From NCBI RefSeq assembly GCF_030272615.1, contig NC_081408.1:618138476-618202475 (forward strand): a stretch of DNA of 64,000 bases. The letters run 5' to 3'. Shown here one piece after another: positions 45,881-58,289 of the stretch; within the stretch, counting starts at the first letter, position 1, and each line of letters starts with the position of its first letter. Both the position numbers and the translations under genes were made by a program. Origin of the DNA: Cryptomeria japonica. Lineage: Eukaryota > Streptophyta > Pinopsida > Cupressales > Cupressaceae. The notes under the pieces were generated by a model, which was not told where the DNA came from, did no database searches, and saw nothing but the letters and a program-made list of their open reading frames with translations.

Positions 45881-46290
45881 TTGTCGCACATGTATTTTGA
45901 TGGAGCTTTCTCCAAAGAAGGATCTAGAGCAGGAGTTATTTTTGTATCCCCATCAGGTATGACCTTCAAATATTCCTTTTTGCTAGCCTTTCAGTGTACA
46001 AATAACACTGCTGAATATGAAGCCTTGTTATTGGGGCTTGAAGTTGCAAAAAGGCATGGGATTCAGTTGTTAAGAGTACTAGGGGATTCAAAGTTGGTTG
46101 TTTCTCAGGTTAGATCTAAGTATGCATCGAAAATGATTGTTTGAAAAGATACAAACATGCAGTTTGGGATGTGATTGAACATTTTAGTGCATTCTCTATT
46201 AATTGGATAGAAAGGTCAAAGAATATCATGGCTTATTTCTTAGAAAATGTTGCATTAAAAAATGATGATATAACATTAACTGGTATATCC
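45881..46290 (+). pseudogene. Archaeal-type RNase H (aRNH) of element D, located before RT
   Basis: SHMYFDGAFSKEGSRAGVIF carries the first catalytic Asp, TNNTAEYEALLLGLEVAKRHG the Glu, and LLRVLGDSKLVVSQV the second Asp. The last motif, normally NxxADALANxA, reads KNIMAYFLENVA, so the fourth acidic residue is lost. A stop at 46142 breaks it. This is the second RNase H of Tat-type Ty3 elements. In the layout I know best it follows the RT-RNase H pair; here it comes between protease and RT. Confidence 0.8.
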
Positions 46291-47640
46291 ACAGTTGAGA
46301 TAAAAGATAGGCCAGCCATTCCTAATAATGTGTATAATTGGCAAGTGTTTGTTGATGATGAAGACATTCTCAGATTCATACAATGCATTGATGACTATGA
46401 TGGACAAAAAATTGATTGCAATGCATTGGTAGAAGTGGTTGAAGATAGAGAAACTATTTTTGGAAATGACATGGTTCAGTTGGAAACTAATGAAATACCT
46501 AAAGGTTTAGTAGAATTGGAAGGCATGTTCAGTTACAGTGATAGTCATTTGCATCAGCAGTCAACCGCCAAGTTAGATGAATTAGAGGAAGTGAACTTAG
46601 GGACTGAATCATCCCCCAAGTTGGCATATATTGGAAAAAATTTGTCTCCTCATGTTAGAGTTAACCTTATTAATTTATTGAAGAAATATAAGAATGTTTT
46701 TGCTTGGTCTTATGAAGATCTGAAGGCATATAGACAAGATCTGTTTTAGCATGAAGTCCCTTTGCTTCCAGGTGCTAAGCCTTTTAGATAGAAACAAAGA
46801 CCTATTAACCCCCTATTGGAATTTAAAATGTAGAAAGAATTAACTAAGCTGAGGGAAGGGGGAATCATTAATCCTATAAGGCATTCATCATGGGTGTCTA
46901 ATTTGGTCCCAGTTAGGAAGAAGAATGGGGACATAAGGCTCTGTGTTGATTTTAGGAACCTGAATGTTGCTTCTTTAAAAGATAATTATTCTTCTCCTAA
47001 TATGGAAGCAATGTTGCAGAGAGTAACTGGCTGTGACCTATTATCTATGATGGATGGGTTCTCAAGATATAACCAGGTGTTAGTGAAAGAATCTGAACAA
47101 TTCAAGACTGCTTTTACCACCCCTTGGGGAACATCTGTATATGTAAGAATGCCTTTTGGTTTGAAAAATGCTAGAGCTACTTTTCAAAGAGAAATGGACG
47201 TAGATTTTAAGGAATTCATTAACATTATCATGGTAGTGTATCAAGATGATTTAACATGTTTTTCCAAAAGGGCAGATGACCACTATAGGCACATGGAAAA
47301 GGTTTTCAAAAAGGCTCTAGAATTTGGTGTCTCCTTAAATCCGAAGAAGTGTCATTTTGCTATCACTGAAGGGAAGCTGCTTGGGCATATTGTCTCCAAG
47401 GAAGGGGTTAGAATAGACCTTGAGAGAATTGAAGCCATAAAAAATGTACCTAAGCCAAAAAGTGTTAAAGGTATCCAGTCTTTCTTGGGTAAGATAAATT
47501 TTGTTAGAAGATTTATTGCAAATTTTGTAGAGATAGTCAAGCCCATTGTTAAATTGCTTAAGAAGGATACAAAGTTCTATTGGGATGCAGAAGCTTCAAA
47601 GGATTTTGATGAAATAAAAATGCAATTCAGGAGGCACTAG
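46291..47640 (+). pseudogene. Reverse transcriptase of element D, broken
   Basis: A linker with an acidic region (46291-46600) leads to VFAWSYEDLKAYRQDL, the family's FAWxxxDMxGI region. RT core motifs follow: GGIINPIRHSSWVSNLVPVR, RLCVDFRNLN, LLSMMDGFSRYNQ, FGLKNARATFQR and YQDDLTCFSK, with both catalytic Asp present. The thumb region has LGHIVSKEGV and SFLGKINFVRRFI. Stops at 46747, 46790 and 46831 lie between the linker and the core, while 46894-47640 is open. Confidence 0.85.
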
Positions 47641-48104
47641 TGTTGAAGTCCCCTGACTACAGTAAGCCTTTCTCTCTGTTTTCTTTTGCTTCATATCATA
47701 CAGTGGTTGTAGTTCTTCTACAAAAGGATAATGAAGGATATGAACATCCTATAGCTTTTTATAGCAAATCTTTACAGGCTACAGAGTTAAAATATTAAAT
47801 TATGGAGAAGCAAGAATATGCTTTGGTCAAGGCGCTTAAAGCATTTAGGCCATATCTTGTAAATGCACAAGTAACTGCTTATGTCCCACATGCGACTGTC
47901 AAAGACATTTTGTCTCTGTCTGAGGTCATTGGTAAAAGATGCAGATGGATAACCAAAATTCAGGAGTTTGATTTAGAGATTAAGATTACTAAATTGGTAA
48001 GAGCTTTAGGTCTTGCTAAGCTAATGGCTGAATCAAATCTTTTTGATGTTGAGGTGAATAATATTGAAGTTAAGGACATCCTAGTCACAAGTGTTGAGAC
48101 ATAG
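47641..48104 (+). pseudogene. Degenerate Ty3-type RNase H (connection-like) of element D
   Basis: After a frame change near 47635 the reading gives KPFSLFSFASYHTVVVVLLQ, HPIAFYSKSLQATELKY and EKQEYALVKALKAFRPYL. The fold is that of the RT-linked RNase H, but the first Asp (usually YTDAS or similar) is Phe, and the later acidic positions are also gone. This fits elements with a second RNase H, in which the original one decays into a tether. Confidence 0.7.
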
Positions 48105-48149
48105 CCATGGTACTCAGAGATAGGATATTTTTAAGGGATGACTCACAAT

Positions 48150-49343
48150 CAGAGAAGAACATTGAAGTTGAAGGCTCAGAAGTATGTCCTTATTCAGGGT
48201 GATTTGTACTAGTGTAACAAAGATGGGGCATTGTTAATGTGTTTAGACAAGTCCCAAGCTGAAAGAGTGTTAACTAAAATGCATGATGGAGTGTGTGGAG
48301 GTCACTATTCTGCCAAGACAATAGATGATAAGATAGTCCAGGTTGGATATTATTGGCCCACTTTGTTCAAAGATGCCCATGAACATGTTCGGACATGTGA
48401 CCCATGTCAAAAAATTTCATCTAAATTGAAGTATGAGGGAGCCTTACCCCTCAACCCGGTCACTGTGGAAGCCCCTTTTGTCCAATGGGGCATTGATTTT
48501 ATTGGATAAATAGTGGAGAAATCAGGAAGAGGTCATAGGTGGATTATAGTGGCTACTGATTATTTCACCAAGTGGATCGAAGCTATACCCACTAGGAGAG
48601 CCATGAGTAAGGTTGTTATTGACTTCCTAATGGATAATGTTATAACCAGATTCGGTGTTCCTATGAAACTAGTAATGGATAATGCCATGAGCTTCAGATC
48701 AGAGGAGTTCATTGAGTTTTGCACCAGTCATGGAATAATTATGTCCTATTCTTCACCATACCATCCTCAGGGTAATGGGCAAGCTGAATCCAGCAATAAG
48801 AGCCTTCTGAACAATATTAAGAAAATCCTTGAGGAGAACAAAATGTCTTGGGACCAAAAGTTAAAGTTAGCCCTTTGGGTAGACAGGGTTACTATCAAGA
48901 GAGCAATTGGTGTCTGACCTTTTGAGTTAGTTTATGGCATGCAATCTAGGGTGCTAGTTAATAATTTACTTCCTGTATACAAGTTCCTGCAAGCTGGGGA
49001 TATGGAGCTATCTAAACCTATGGAAGATAGAATGATTCAAATGGTGGAGGTAGAAGAAATTAGAACTTTGGCCCATAAGAGGAATTTGAAAATCCAGCTG
49101 CAATCCAAATATTTGTTTGATAAAAGGACCACACTGAGGAAGTTTCAGATAGGTGACATGGTTCTTCAATGGAATGCAAGAGGGAAAGACAAAGGGAAAC
49201 ATAAGAATTTTGAATCATTATGGGTGGGCCCTTCTATTGTTTGTAATATGAATGGAAAAGACTCATATTTTCTGCAAACAATGAATAGTGAGGTACAAGA
49301 ATTTCTAGTGCATGGACAATTCCTAAAGCATTACTTCTCTTAA
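48150..49343 (+). pseudogene. Integrase of element D, DDE residues kept, broken by stops
   Basis: Zinc-binding part: KMHDGVCGGHYSAKT and HVRTCDPCQ keep both His and both Cys. Core: WGIDFIG (Asp), KLVMDNAMSF (Asp) and GNGQAESSNKSL (Glu) keep the catalytic triad. The C-terminal part has FQIGDMVLQWN. Stops at 48507 and 48915 divide it. The gene ends at 49343, about 140 bp before the second LTR. Confidence 0.85.
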
Positions 49344-49483
49344 GTCCATGCATAGTAGGTCTTAGTCTGTATATATCTAGGTTTTCTTTTGTTGCTTGTT
49401 TTTGGGCTTGTGTTTGGTCTGTTCTCCAGAGTTTCTGAATTCTTGTGTTGATCTTGCAATCAACCATCCCTAGTCAGAGCTAC

Positions 49484-51384
49484 TGTTATCACTGTTTAGA
49501 AAATTGGGTATTTTTGTCCCATAGTCGGCTAAAAATCTGCAAAAATGTGTTTGGCATGGCCTTGTTGCCTTTGTGTTTCTTGGGTCAAAGAGGGTTTAAG
49601 GTTTTAAAAGATTTAACTCTTCCTATGTTTTGAAAAACCCTCGTGTTTGATTCTTGCATTACCTTTTTCCACTTAAGGAAGGGTCGGTCTTTCATGAAAA
49701 GTGTCCCCCATTAGATTTTCCCTAGGTAGTCTTTTAAATATTTTCAATTTTTATGCCTTTACCTATGTTCGGTCTTAATCTTTATCGAGCTCCTTAATAA
49801 TTGTGCAAGTCAATTTTGATCCTATCATTGTCATTGTTTTGCCAAGCAAAGATGCTTGCAAGTTAGTGTTCGCAAAATGGCAAAAAGGGTAAGCAGGCCC
49901 GACCATAGGATTGTCCGTCAGATTAAAAGATTGCATCTTGTATTGGATCTAATGACTCACGTTGCTTTGCTAGCCCAAGATGCACGTGATTTACCTTTTG
50001 CGAAATAGCGAAAGAGTTGGCGGTTCCTAGAGGCAAGCAGTTTCTTTGGTTAAAGGACAATTAGTTCAAAGAAGATCAATGATGGGCATTGATTCGTAGC
50101 CGAAAGATACATGTGTTTTACCTTTCGTGAAGTAGCAAAAAGGTGGAGGGCCTGGGCAAGGTGATCATGGCAAGGGTAATAGACGAGTGGGTTTCTAAGA
50201 TCTAACGGTGGTCATTGCTTCATGAAGAAGAGTTGCCTGAGATTTAAGGTCCGCAAAGTAGCGAAAAGGTCAGTGGGCCCAAAGGACAAGCAAGTCGTAG
50301 TTTTTAAAGACTGATTAAGTAGAAGTTAATCAGACAGCTCGCGTGGATTCGCAACCTCAAATCAAACAAAGATTAATGTTTGTGAAATAGCGAAATGATG
50401 TGGCAAAAACATGGAGGATGACTTGGTAGGACATATGGGTTTCTCCATGGAAAGAATTAGTGACTTGTCAGATGCACGTGGCTCCGAAGGGTAGTTGAGG
50501 GCCCACCTTGATTTAACTGGCGGTTATGTTGAAAATGGTAAAGTAAAACATGTGGTGGCCTTAGAATGGAAATCGATGGAATTATCTGAGTGAATAGCCA
50601 ACTGCCACATGACATTTATTAGCCAGTGATGAAACAAAGCAAGTGATCTCCAAGCTGAGGGCCCACTTTAAAGCTTTGAGCACGTTAAACGGTGTTCATC
50701 TCAAAGTGGATCCAATGGTTGTCATTGTTTTGCAGCTTGAAGATGCCTATAGTTTAGCCTTCATGAAATGGGGAAAACCGTTAGCCATCATAGTTGTGCA
50801 CGGTTAGTTAAGAAGACTAGTGGTCGCTGTAGGAAGTAAAGATTGAGCAAGTAGATGATGATCTGATGGCTGGCATTGTTTCGTGTGGTAAAAGTACACA
50901 AGGTTTAAGGTCCATGAATTTGTGAAAAGAAGGTAGGGCCTGTCACTAATATAGAAGGACCGGAAGGAGTAAAGGCAGTGTAAGTTTCCAACGATCTGAT
51001 GATCATCGTTGCTTCGCGAAGGAAACATGTGTGGTCTCTAAACTCTGGGAAATGGCAAAACAATAAAACAAAGAAAAAATCAGAAGGCTTGTGATTCGTT
51101 GGAGCTCGGTTTTGAATTCAATTTGCAAATTCAATTCTGAGGTGATGGCCAAAGCATGCAGGATTAACTTCTCAATTCAATGCCAAGCTACTGTATTAAG
51201 GTCCACATCAATTGAATGTTAGCATCATTTTGACAGGTTTGTTGCAGAGGAGTTGGTGCAAAGCGTGTTTCTTCAGGCAGGTAATAGGTTTTTATGTTTT
51301 TCTTGCTAGTTGCAGTCTGAAAATCAGTGTTACTGTGTGAATTGCCTCGTTAAAGTTTTGCGTAAATCTAAATTGATAATTGCA
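49484..51384 (+). repeat. Second (central) LTR of element D
   Basis: Starts TGTTATCACTG where similarity to the first LTR begins and ends ATAATTGCA. It carries the same ~127-bp repeat array (motif at about 49875, 49999, 50128, 50254, 50381, 50763, 50911, 51045). No polypurine tract is visible just before it; the preceding bases are gtcagagctac. Confidence 0.85.
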
Positions 51385-51392
51385 TTAACGGG

Positions 51393-54300
51393 ATGGCGCC
51401 AAGAAGGGATTTCATAGGGAAGTTAAATTACCAAGATAGGAATATATGTGATGACTTCCTAGAACAACTAACTATGTCTACCAATGTCAGGGCCAAAGCT
51501 AAAGAATTGGTGCCAAAAAACCCTCATTTAAGAATTGGAGATGATCTATATGAAAAAAGCAATTGGTTGAGGGATCCACAGATAGGGATGTCAGGCCTGG
51601 GACTTTTTAGGGTAGTTTTTGGTCAAAGACATTCCCCTACCCCATTAAATAGTATATGGGAATTGGATGTGGGAAAGCTTATAGTCCCAGGGGTCTTCAT
51701 GGATATAGATTTGTTGACCCTGATTGCACAAAATTATGACCCTGTAGCCAAATGTATCAGAAATACAAAGGGAGCAGCCTTAATTGAGATTAATGATGAT
51801 GAGTTCAGGAAGGTTTTCAAGCTTAGTGAAGTGTCCAATTATTTAGAGCCTATCAACTTTGAGACACTAGCACAAGTCTACAATGTAGAAAGGGATCACC
51901 TTAGGAGTGGCCCACTAAAAGGTTTTTTTGTCAAGATAGGAGGGTTAACTATTGTAGGCCCTAGTACCATGGAACCTTTCTCCCTGAATTAGTTTACTCT
52001 AAGGGCTAAGGGCATGTATTTGGTGCTTTGTTAGATTTTTGGAGAAGATGCTGAGAGAAACATGCCAACCCATTATATGTTGATGATTGCACAGATTCTC
52101 AACCTCTCTCTGGCAGTAACATTTAATTATGCGCCTTACCTCACTGATGCAATTCATGAAGGGCTAGTAGGCATAAAAAATGGTAAGGTGGATGGGCCTT
52201 TTGTATGGTACTCCCTTCTCATCCACATATTTTTATTCAAAGGTGCTGATTATTTTGCTAGTGAAATGGATCTAGTAAAGGAAAAAGATGATGAAGAGAT
52301 GCCAGTGTAATTATGGAGCACCATTCTGTCCTAGGATAGAGAAGATGCCAGTTACCTAAAGTTTGATAGGTGCTTTGCATCTAAAATTAGGATTCTCTTG
52401 TGTGCAAAAAACCCTAGGATCCCTAAGGCTCTCTTAGAATTCCTCAGGCCCAAGGAGTTTGCTGAAGGTATTAAGATTGTTCATAATTGGGGTGATATGT
52501 ATTTGTACCCTGTTTCTATAGTTTTCAGAGTTTATGGTTTCATAGGCACTCCATATTTATTGCCCTATCAAGTCCCACTGAAGATAGGAATTGCAGAAGT
52601 CTTAAGGTAGATTGGAGGTGTGCAACAGGTAGAGGTGACAAATAGAGGTAAAGGGACTATTTTCCAAACTATTACCATGGCTCATCATTTTGTGATCACC
52701 AAAGGTGGCTCGAAGTATTTTGAAGAATTCTTTAAACCATATAGGTTGTCTACTGCAGTTTCAAGATTTGCAGACCCTGAAGATTTTTTCAATGGCATGT
52801 TTAGAAAGAGAGTAGTATGTAAAGGTAGACCGTACCAATTTCATTTCCCTGAAGATCTGATTAGGAATGAATTCAATTTGGATGAGTAAGAATTGAGGAA
52901 AGAGAAGTGGGTGGCATACAAAAGAGCTCTTGATTTCATTCATCAATTTGATAGTAGTTATGACCCTCTTTCTAGTTTTAATCCCTTTGAGGAAAAAATC
53001 AAATTCTTAATTCTTTATTTTGAAGACCTCATGCAAACCTTGAAAGAAAAGAGGAAGGCTATAATGAGAGATGATCTTGACAGGGTTAGATTAGTTCTAG
53101 CTAAGCCTGTCTTTGCTAAGGCCATCCCACCTAGTGATTATGTAATGCACAAGAAATCAAAATATAGTGTGATGATGCCAGTGACTGGTGAGCCTTCTAC
53201 TTCAAGAGGGAAAAGAGCAATTGAAGATATCATTGGCATTCAAGACTCCCTTAAAAGGCAAAGAGTAGGGAAGGAAGTGCAAATCGGCAAGCCTTTGTAT
53301 TCTCCATCTCAATCCCCTATCCACATAGGAGATGAGCAGGCGGTGGCCAAACAGTTGTTACAGTTAGGGAGTCTCAGGGAGATTGCCTACACATATGAGG
53401 AAACACAAGAGGGGATGTCGGAAGAGCTAGCTAGTGCTAAGATGAACTTGACTGAAGGTGAGTTCAAAGGTAAAGAGCTAGACCCAACTGTTAAGCAAGC
53501 CAATGAGGAGTTACTGGCTGACAATAACTTTGTTACAATAGGGGCCTTCATGCAGTTTGTATGGAAACAAAACATGGAACAATTTAAGGCAAGATGTGAA
53601 AAAAGGAAGAGTGAGCAGCCTCACAAAGATGTAACTCTAGTGGAGGAAGAGGTAAAACAAGAAATGATTGAATAATTCATGAACATTACTCCTAAAAAGG
53701 GAAGAGAGATGGTATTAAAGGCTGGTGTTTTAATCCTCCCTATGTGGGATATAGATGATGCTCTAGTACTTGAAGTGGTCAAGAAATAAACCAAGCCTAT
53801 GGAAGGAGTGACATTAAGCAAAGATGATGCTGCTTTAGTCATGTGGTCTTTGAAAAAGGATGAAAATAGAAGAAAAAAAGATGCCTCAAATTCTAGTTTC
53901 CTAGGAGGTATGATTGTGAAAAGGGTCCAAGATACAGGGGTGGTAGAAGCTGCTAGCATAGTTTTAGAAACTACAAAATTCATTGTAGCAGTGGCAGAAA
54001 AGGAGACAAAGGAAAAAGCTAATTTGTAGTTGTAATTGGAAACAATCTTGAAGGCTTATAATGGGGCTAAAGAATGGATAGCTAACCGAGATAGCATCAT
54101 TGCTAGACTTCAGAGTCAGTTGGCAGGACAACGCCATCAAGGTGAGTCCTCTACTCTAATGATAGATTTTTCTCTAGCAAGACCTCCACCTACAAGTCCT
54201 ATCATAGAATATCCCCCTTCTCCTATGTCTTCTAGCTTCCAATCAGCTGAAACTATTCAACATGAGTTGGAAAAGTTTAAATAGGCTCAAGCCCTATTTG

Positions 54301-54633
54301 CAAGTATGTATGAGGAGAAGGTAAAAGCCACAATTTTGAAATTTGTTGATTCAGTTAGGGCCTTTGTCGTACATATTTCTATGAAGAGGATTTTGAATAT
54401 TTTGATTAAATTAAGAGAAGATGAAACCACTTTGGAACCAATTCTTAATAAGTGGATACGTAGGGGTAAGGAGTTAGAGCTTATGTGTTCATCTAGTGTA
54501 GATGCAGAGGCAAATGATATTCTTAGATCCACTTATGAGTTCATAAAAGAAATGAACATACTCTCAGAAGAAAGGGCAGGTGTGAAGAGAAAAGCCCAAT
54601 TATATAGGAAATAATATTCTGATCACAAGTATG
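51393..54633 (+). pseudogene. Second, truncated copy of the D internal region (ORF1 only)
   Basis: Starts MAPRRDFIGKLNYQDR and follows D1 ORF1 closely up to the phrase gatcacaagtatg, where similarity stops at 54633. The first 199 residues are open. Some stops differ from D1 (51990, 52032, 52308), while the TAG at 52608 is shared with 41226. The missing remainder includes the end of ORF1, all of gag-pol and the third LTR. Confidence 0.85.
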
Positions 54634-57386
54634 GATACCAGGACTAATAGAAAAAGCATCACAAAATTTTTTGTAAAGAAACTCTGCAGAAATATATCTA
54701 GGTTTTTCTAGCTTTTACAAAGAACACTTTGAGTCATGGAAAAAATGTTTTCAAAATGAATATAAAGATATAGATCAATACTTTTTAGGCCTAAATATGT
54801 GTTGTCTTCTGGTGTGCATTCGTTAATTTTCTGGTTTCATTTGAATAGTCTAGGGTTATTTGATTGAACATAGATTGTAAGGTAGTCATATGGATATGTT
54901 TCTAGCTTTTCTCTTCAAGGAAGAGGAATTAAAAATGCATGAAATATCTCTATCAGTAAATCAATTGTTTGCTCATTTTGAATTTGATGAACGATTTTCA
55001 TTTTAAAACTCATGTATATGTAAGGAATGTATGGGGTTAACATAAGGCCGAGGTGATGAAACATATGAGGTTATTTAGTTTTGGAGCTTTAATTTGATTT
55101 GGGTGACTCTGTAGCCCAAGATAAGGCATTGGTATCCAATTGTGGGATTCTTTCTATCTTTCTTGAAGATCAATGCTGAAAATGAATACAAGTTTTTCTT
55201 TTAGTGTTTCAGTTTCATTGAGGTGATGAAATCCATGGGTTTTTTAGCACTGGTTTACTATGGATCTCAATCTTAAAGTGTGAAAATATTCACAGAAGGT
55301 ATACCCACCTGAACTTTGGATAAGTTCAAAGTGTAGAAGGTCTCAAAACCTTGTTATATGTTACTCTTGAGTTCTATTTCCCTGATCTCTTCATATACAA
55401 ATAGAGTTATTTTATTTCTTACAAGAAGGATAGAAGGGAAATCAAAATTTGAGACTAACAACATGCTCTCCTCACTATATTTTGTCTTTCCAATAAAGAT
55501 TGGAGTATTAATGACTAAATTTTCTTGTTGTGTACTTCCTATGTCCGCTCATTGTCATAATCTTTTGTTTGCCCTTCACCCATCTGCATCTTGATAAGAC
55601 TAATCTTTTCACTTTGTATTATTCCATATTTGTTGCTACTATGATATGATATTGGCATCTTTTCTCACTGTATATGTGTGACTGGAAGTATCAAATGGTG
55701 TATGTGACATTTAGATGCTTGGGCAATCACGTTTACTTTTAGCATCTTACAAGGCTATCCAATAGATTTGTATCATGATACTTGATCGTAGATTCATCTT
55801 TTGTGCATTACCTATTATTGCTATTACTTACCCTAAGTCTAGACTGGTCTTTGATATCTTTCCATACAACCCTATCACTTCTTTTTAAGGACTGATCATT
55901 TAAAATCTTGTGCTTTGATGGAGTATCTTGTGCCTTGATATATCTTTTGATACATATTACTTTTATCTCTAACTTGACTATATTATCACTACTTGGCTCA
56001 TTACTATTGTATTTTCTCCTTGGATTGAGATATGTGGTCTGTTTTGAAGCTTTGTATTACATATCTCCTAGGGCTACTCTTTATACTTAGCAATCAATTG
56101 ATTCTTCTTGGATCTTCACTATTCTTAGCCATTGCTGCTCTTGATATTGTTGTGTTGTCTCTCGATTGTGAATTAGGTCTTTTGTCTTCATATCAATGTC
56201 TTATTTCAGTCATTGTCCTAGAGTTCTAGCTGCTGCTCTAGAGGGCTTATTCATGTCTTCTCTTTACACTAAGTATGCTCTGTTAGGCCTACCTCAATGC
56301 CTATAATTTTGTCTTGGGTTTTCTCTATCATGCTCTCCATGCACACTATCTTTAATGACTACTACAATATTAAGACCTTGTATATTGACCTTTAATTGTC
56401 TACAAATTTCCAAAATGCATATGTGGGTTCTTTTAGCACCAAGATAAGGATTGTCCTATCCCAGTGATATAATAGTATCTTGAACATCTAGCACCAATTA
56501 TTGTAGAAGGATGCCTTCATTCTTGTCCTTTATCTTAAAATGATTTTGACTGCTTAAGTATGTCTTGACACTATCCTTATGATTTGACGATATATTCCTT
56601 TGGTCCGCTCTTTCATTTACCTCTGTGACTCAAACCAACAAAAGTGTCTCTTGTATTCATAGTTCTAATAGTATCATGATTATTGGTCTAACACAGAAGG
56701 TTGTCTCCTTAAGATGTACAACACCCATTGTCCATTTGCTATTGTCTTATTGGATTGCATCTAGGACCTTATAGTTGATGACTTTACTGCTCTTTGACCA
56801 ATTATCATAACTTAATGGTGAGGATTAAAAAATCTACTATCTACTATAATATTGTGAACCCCTTATCTTGTGACTATGAATCATATGTTGTGATTGATGG
56901 TGACTTACTCATTTTTTGGTGGCTTACTATTTTCCACTTATCTTATACATTCTTTTGACCTCCTCACTGCTACGGGACCTTTCAACCTTATGTTTGATAC
57001 CTAAGGCTGCCTGTAGGTCTGCCAATGATGACCTTTGAGATGCTTTGTCTTCATTATGTCATCTTACCCTACCATTGTTGATGTCTTTAAGTTAAAACTC
57101 CCAATAAAGGACTTCCCTTTGGATTTGGCAAATTCACTATCCTTTTAACCATTTTCATTCACTGTAGCTATGATCAATGTCCTTTTGGACTGATCTCTCC
57201 ATACTTTGACTTGCACAACTTAGGGTCATGAAATCTCATTCTCTTGGAGAGATTAAAATACTTTTGGTCTGTAATTGGTGTATCTTATTATGACTATAAT
57301 AGGCATGTATATTGTTGTCACTTGCTAGGTCTAAGATTGCTCTTATGTCTTAGAATTCTCACTCCTCTTGAAGACTGATGCAATAA
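54634..57386. other. No recognised feature
   Basis: This 2.75-kb stretch is T-rich on the + strand, with only short ORFs (the longest under 80 codons). I see no transposon ends, RT motifs or tandem repeats. The left edge is the breakpoint of element D. Confidence 0.5.
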
Positions 57387-58179
57387 TGATGCAGGAGCAT
57401 CTCCGGTTCACAGCAATCTTGCATCAACCAAAAACATTTTCCTTTCTGTTTTGTTTTCTGTTTGTAGTTTCAGTTTTCCTTTCTGTGTCTCCCAGTTTTG
57501 GCTCACCGGATCCTATGGAGTGGGATTCTACTTGAAGACTTGATCATGTTTCTTGCTTTCAGACCGCATTGCTTTTGGATCACTTTCGAGCAAGATATCG
57601 CTATTAGTTTCCATGATAGTTTCTTATTACTAGTTGTTTGTTTGTTACTGGTTGCTTGAGACCTATTCTAGTGATCTACTGGAACCTATTCCGAAGCTTG
57701 CGGAACCTTGGGCGTTGATTTCATTATTCCTTGGCATTTGACTGACCTTTTATGTTTCATCCTTTGGAATTTTTGGAGGAATCTCTTGGCAGAGGCCGAC
57801 CTTTGTTATTTTCATGTTAGGTCTTGTTCTTTGGGTTTTGATCCCTTTTGGTCTGACTGGATCCTTTGGATCGATATATATATTTGTAATTATGCCTTAA
57901 AATACAAACAATTAGAATCAATCAGAGAATGAGATAGATTGACTATACATAGAAGATAGATCTTTCAATTCAAGGTCCTGGTTGTGACCTATTCTACCAA
58001 GCATGTGAGCTAGTATGTTGTAACCCAGTTATTACCAGTTGGATATAATCAAATTTCATGCAATAATTCAACCTGTTCTGCATTACCTCCATCATATCTT
58101 TGTGTTTCTATTGTGTTTACTCTTGCTAAACGGTCCAGATTGATCTCTTTGAGGTCCCTCCTTATTGGTGCCTGCTTCA
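57387..58179 (+). repeat. Probable 5' LTR of element H
   Basis: The right end, GCCTGCTTCA, sits two bases before the primer site. The left end is a guess at TGATGCAGGAGC, since no second LTR is in the window to compare. A TATATATA box lies at 57875-57882. Confidence 0.45.
57875..57882 (+). promoter_or_regulatory. TATA box of the H LTR
   Basis: The octamer TATATATA lies about 300 bp before the LTR end, a typical U3 position, with the gag start about 400 bp downstream. Confidence 0.45.
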
Positions 58180-58181
58180 AG

Positions 58182-58194
58182 TGGTATCAGAGTG
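58182..58194 (+). other. Primer-binding site of element H (tRNA-Met type)
   Basis: Reads TGGTATCAGAGTG, complementary to the 3' end of initiator tRNA-Met apart from the last bases. Confidence 0.75.
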
Positions 58195-58289
58195 AAGTTT
58201 CATTCTGGAGGTTGTGTGTCCTGAATTTCTTGTTGTAGGGTTACGGATTGCGGATCCGACCTGCAATTACAGAGGACTAGCATGAATCA

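Larger units (their letters stand above)
37105..54633 (+). mobile_element. Ogre/Tat-like Ty3 retrotransposon D, LTR-internal-LTR-partial internal
   Basis: Two LTRs of equal net length (1901 bp: 37105-40003 without its insertion, and 49484-51384) flank a full internal region. The second LTR is followed by a second copy of the start of the internal region (51393-54633), which ends abruptly. Features of the Ogre/Tat group are a large ORF before gag, an extra RNase H of archaeal type and an integrase of Ty3 type. Orientation is +. The left flank is acatg; no matching duplication can be tested because the right end is lost. Confidence 0.85.

Noticed and set aside
54634-57386. A plant gene in the gap between D and H
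   Set aside because: No ORF above 80 codons, no splice-consistent coding pattern and no recognisable protein segment in any frame.
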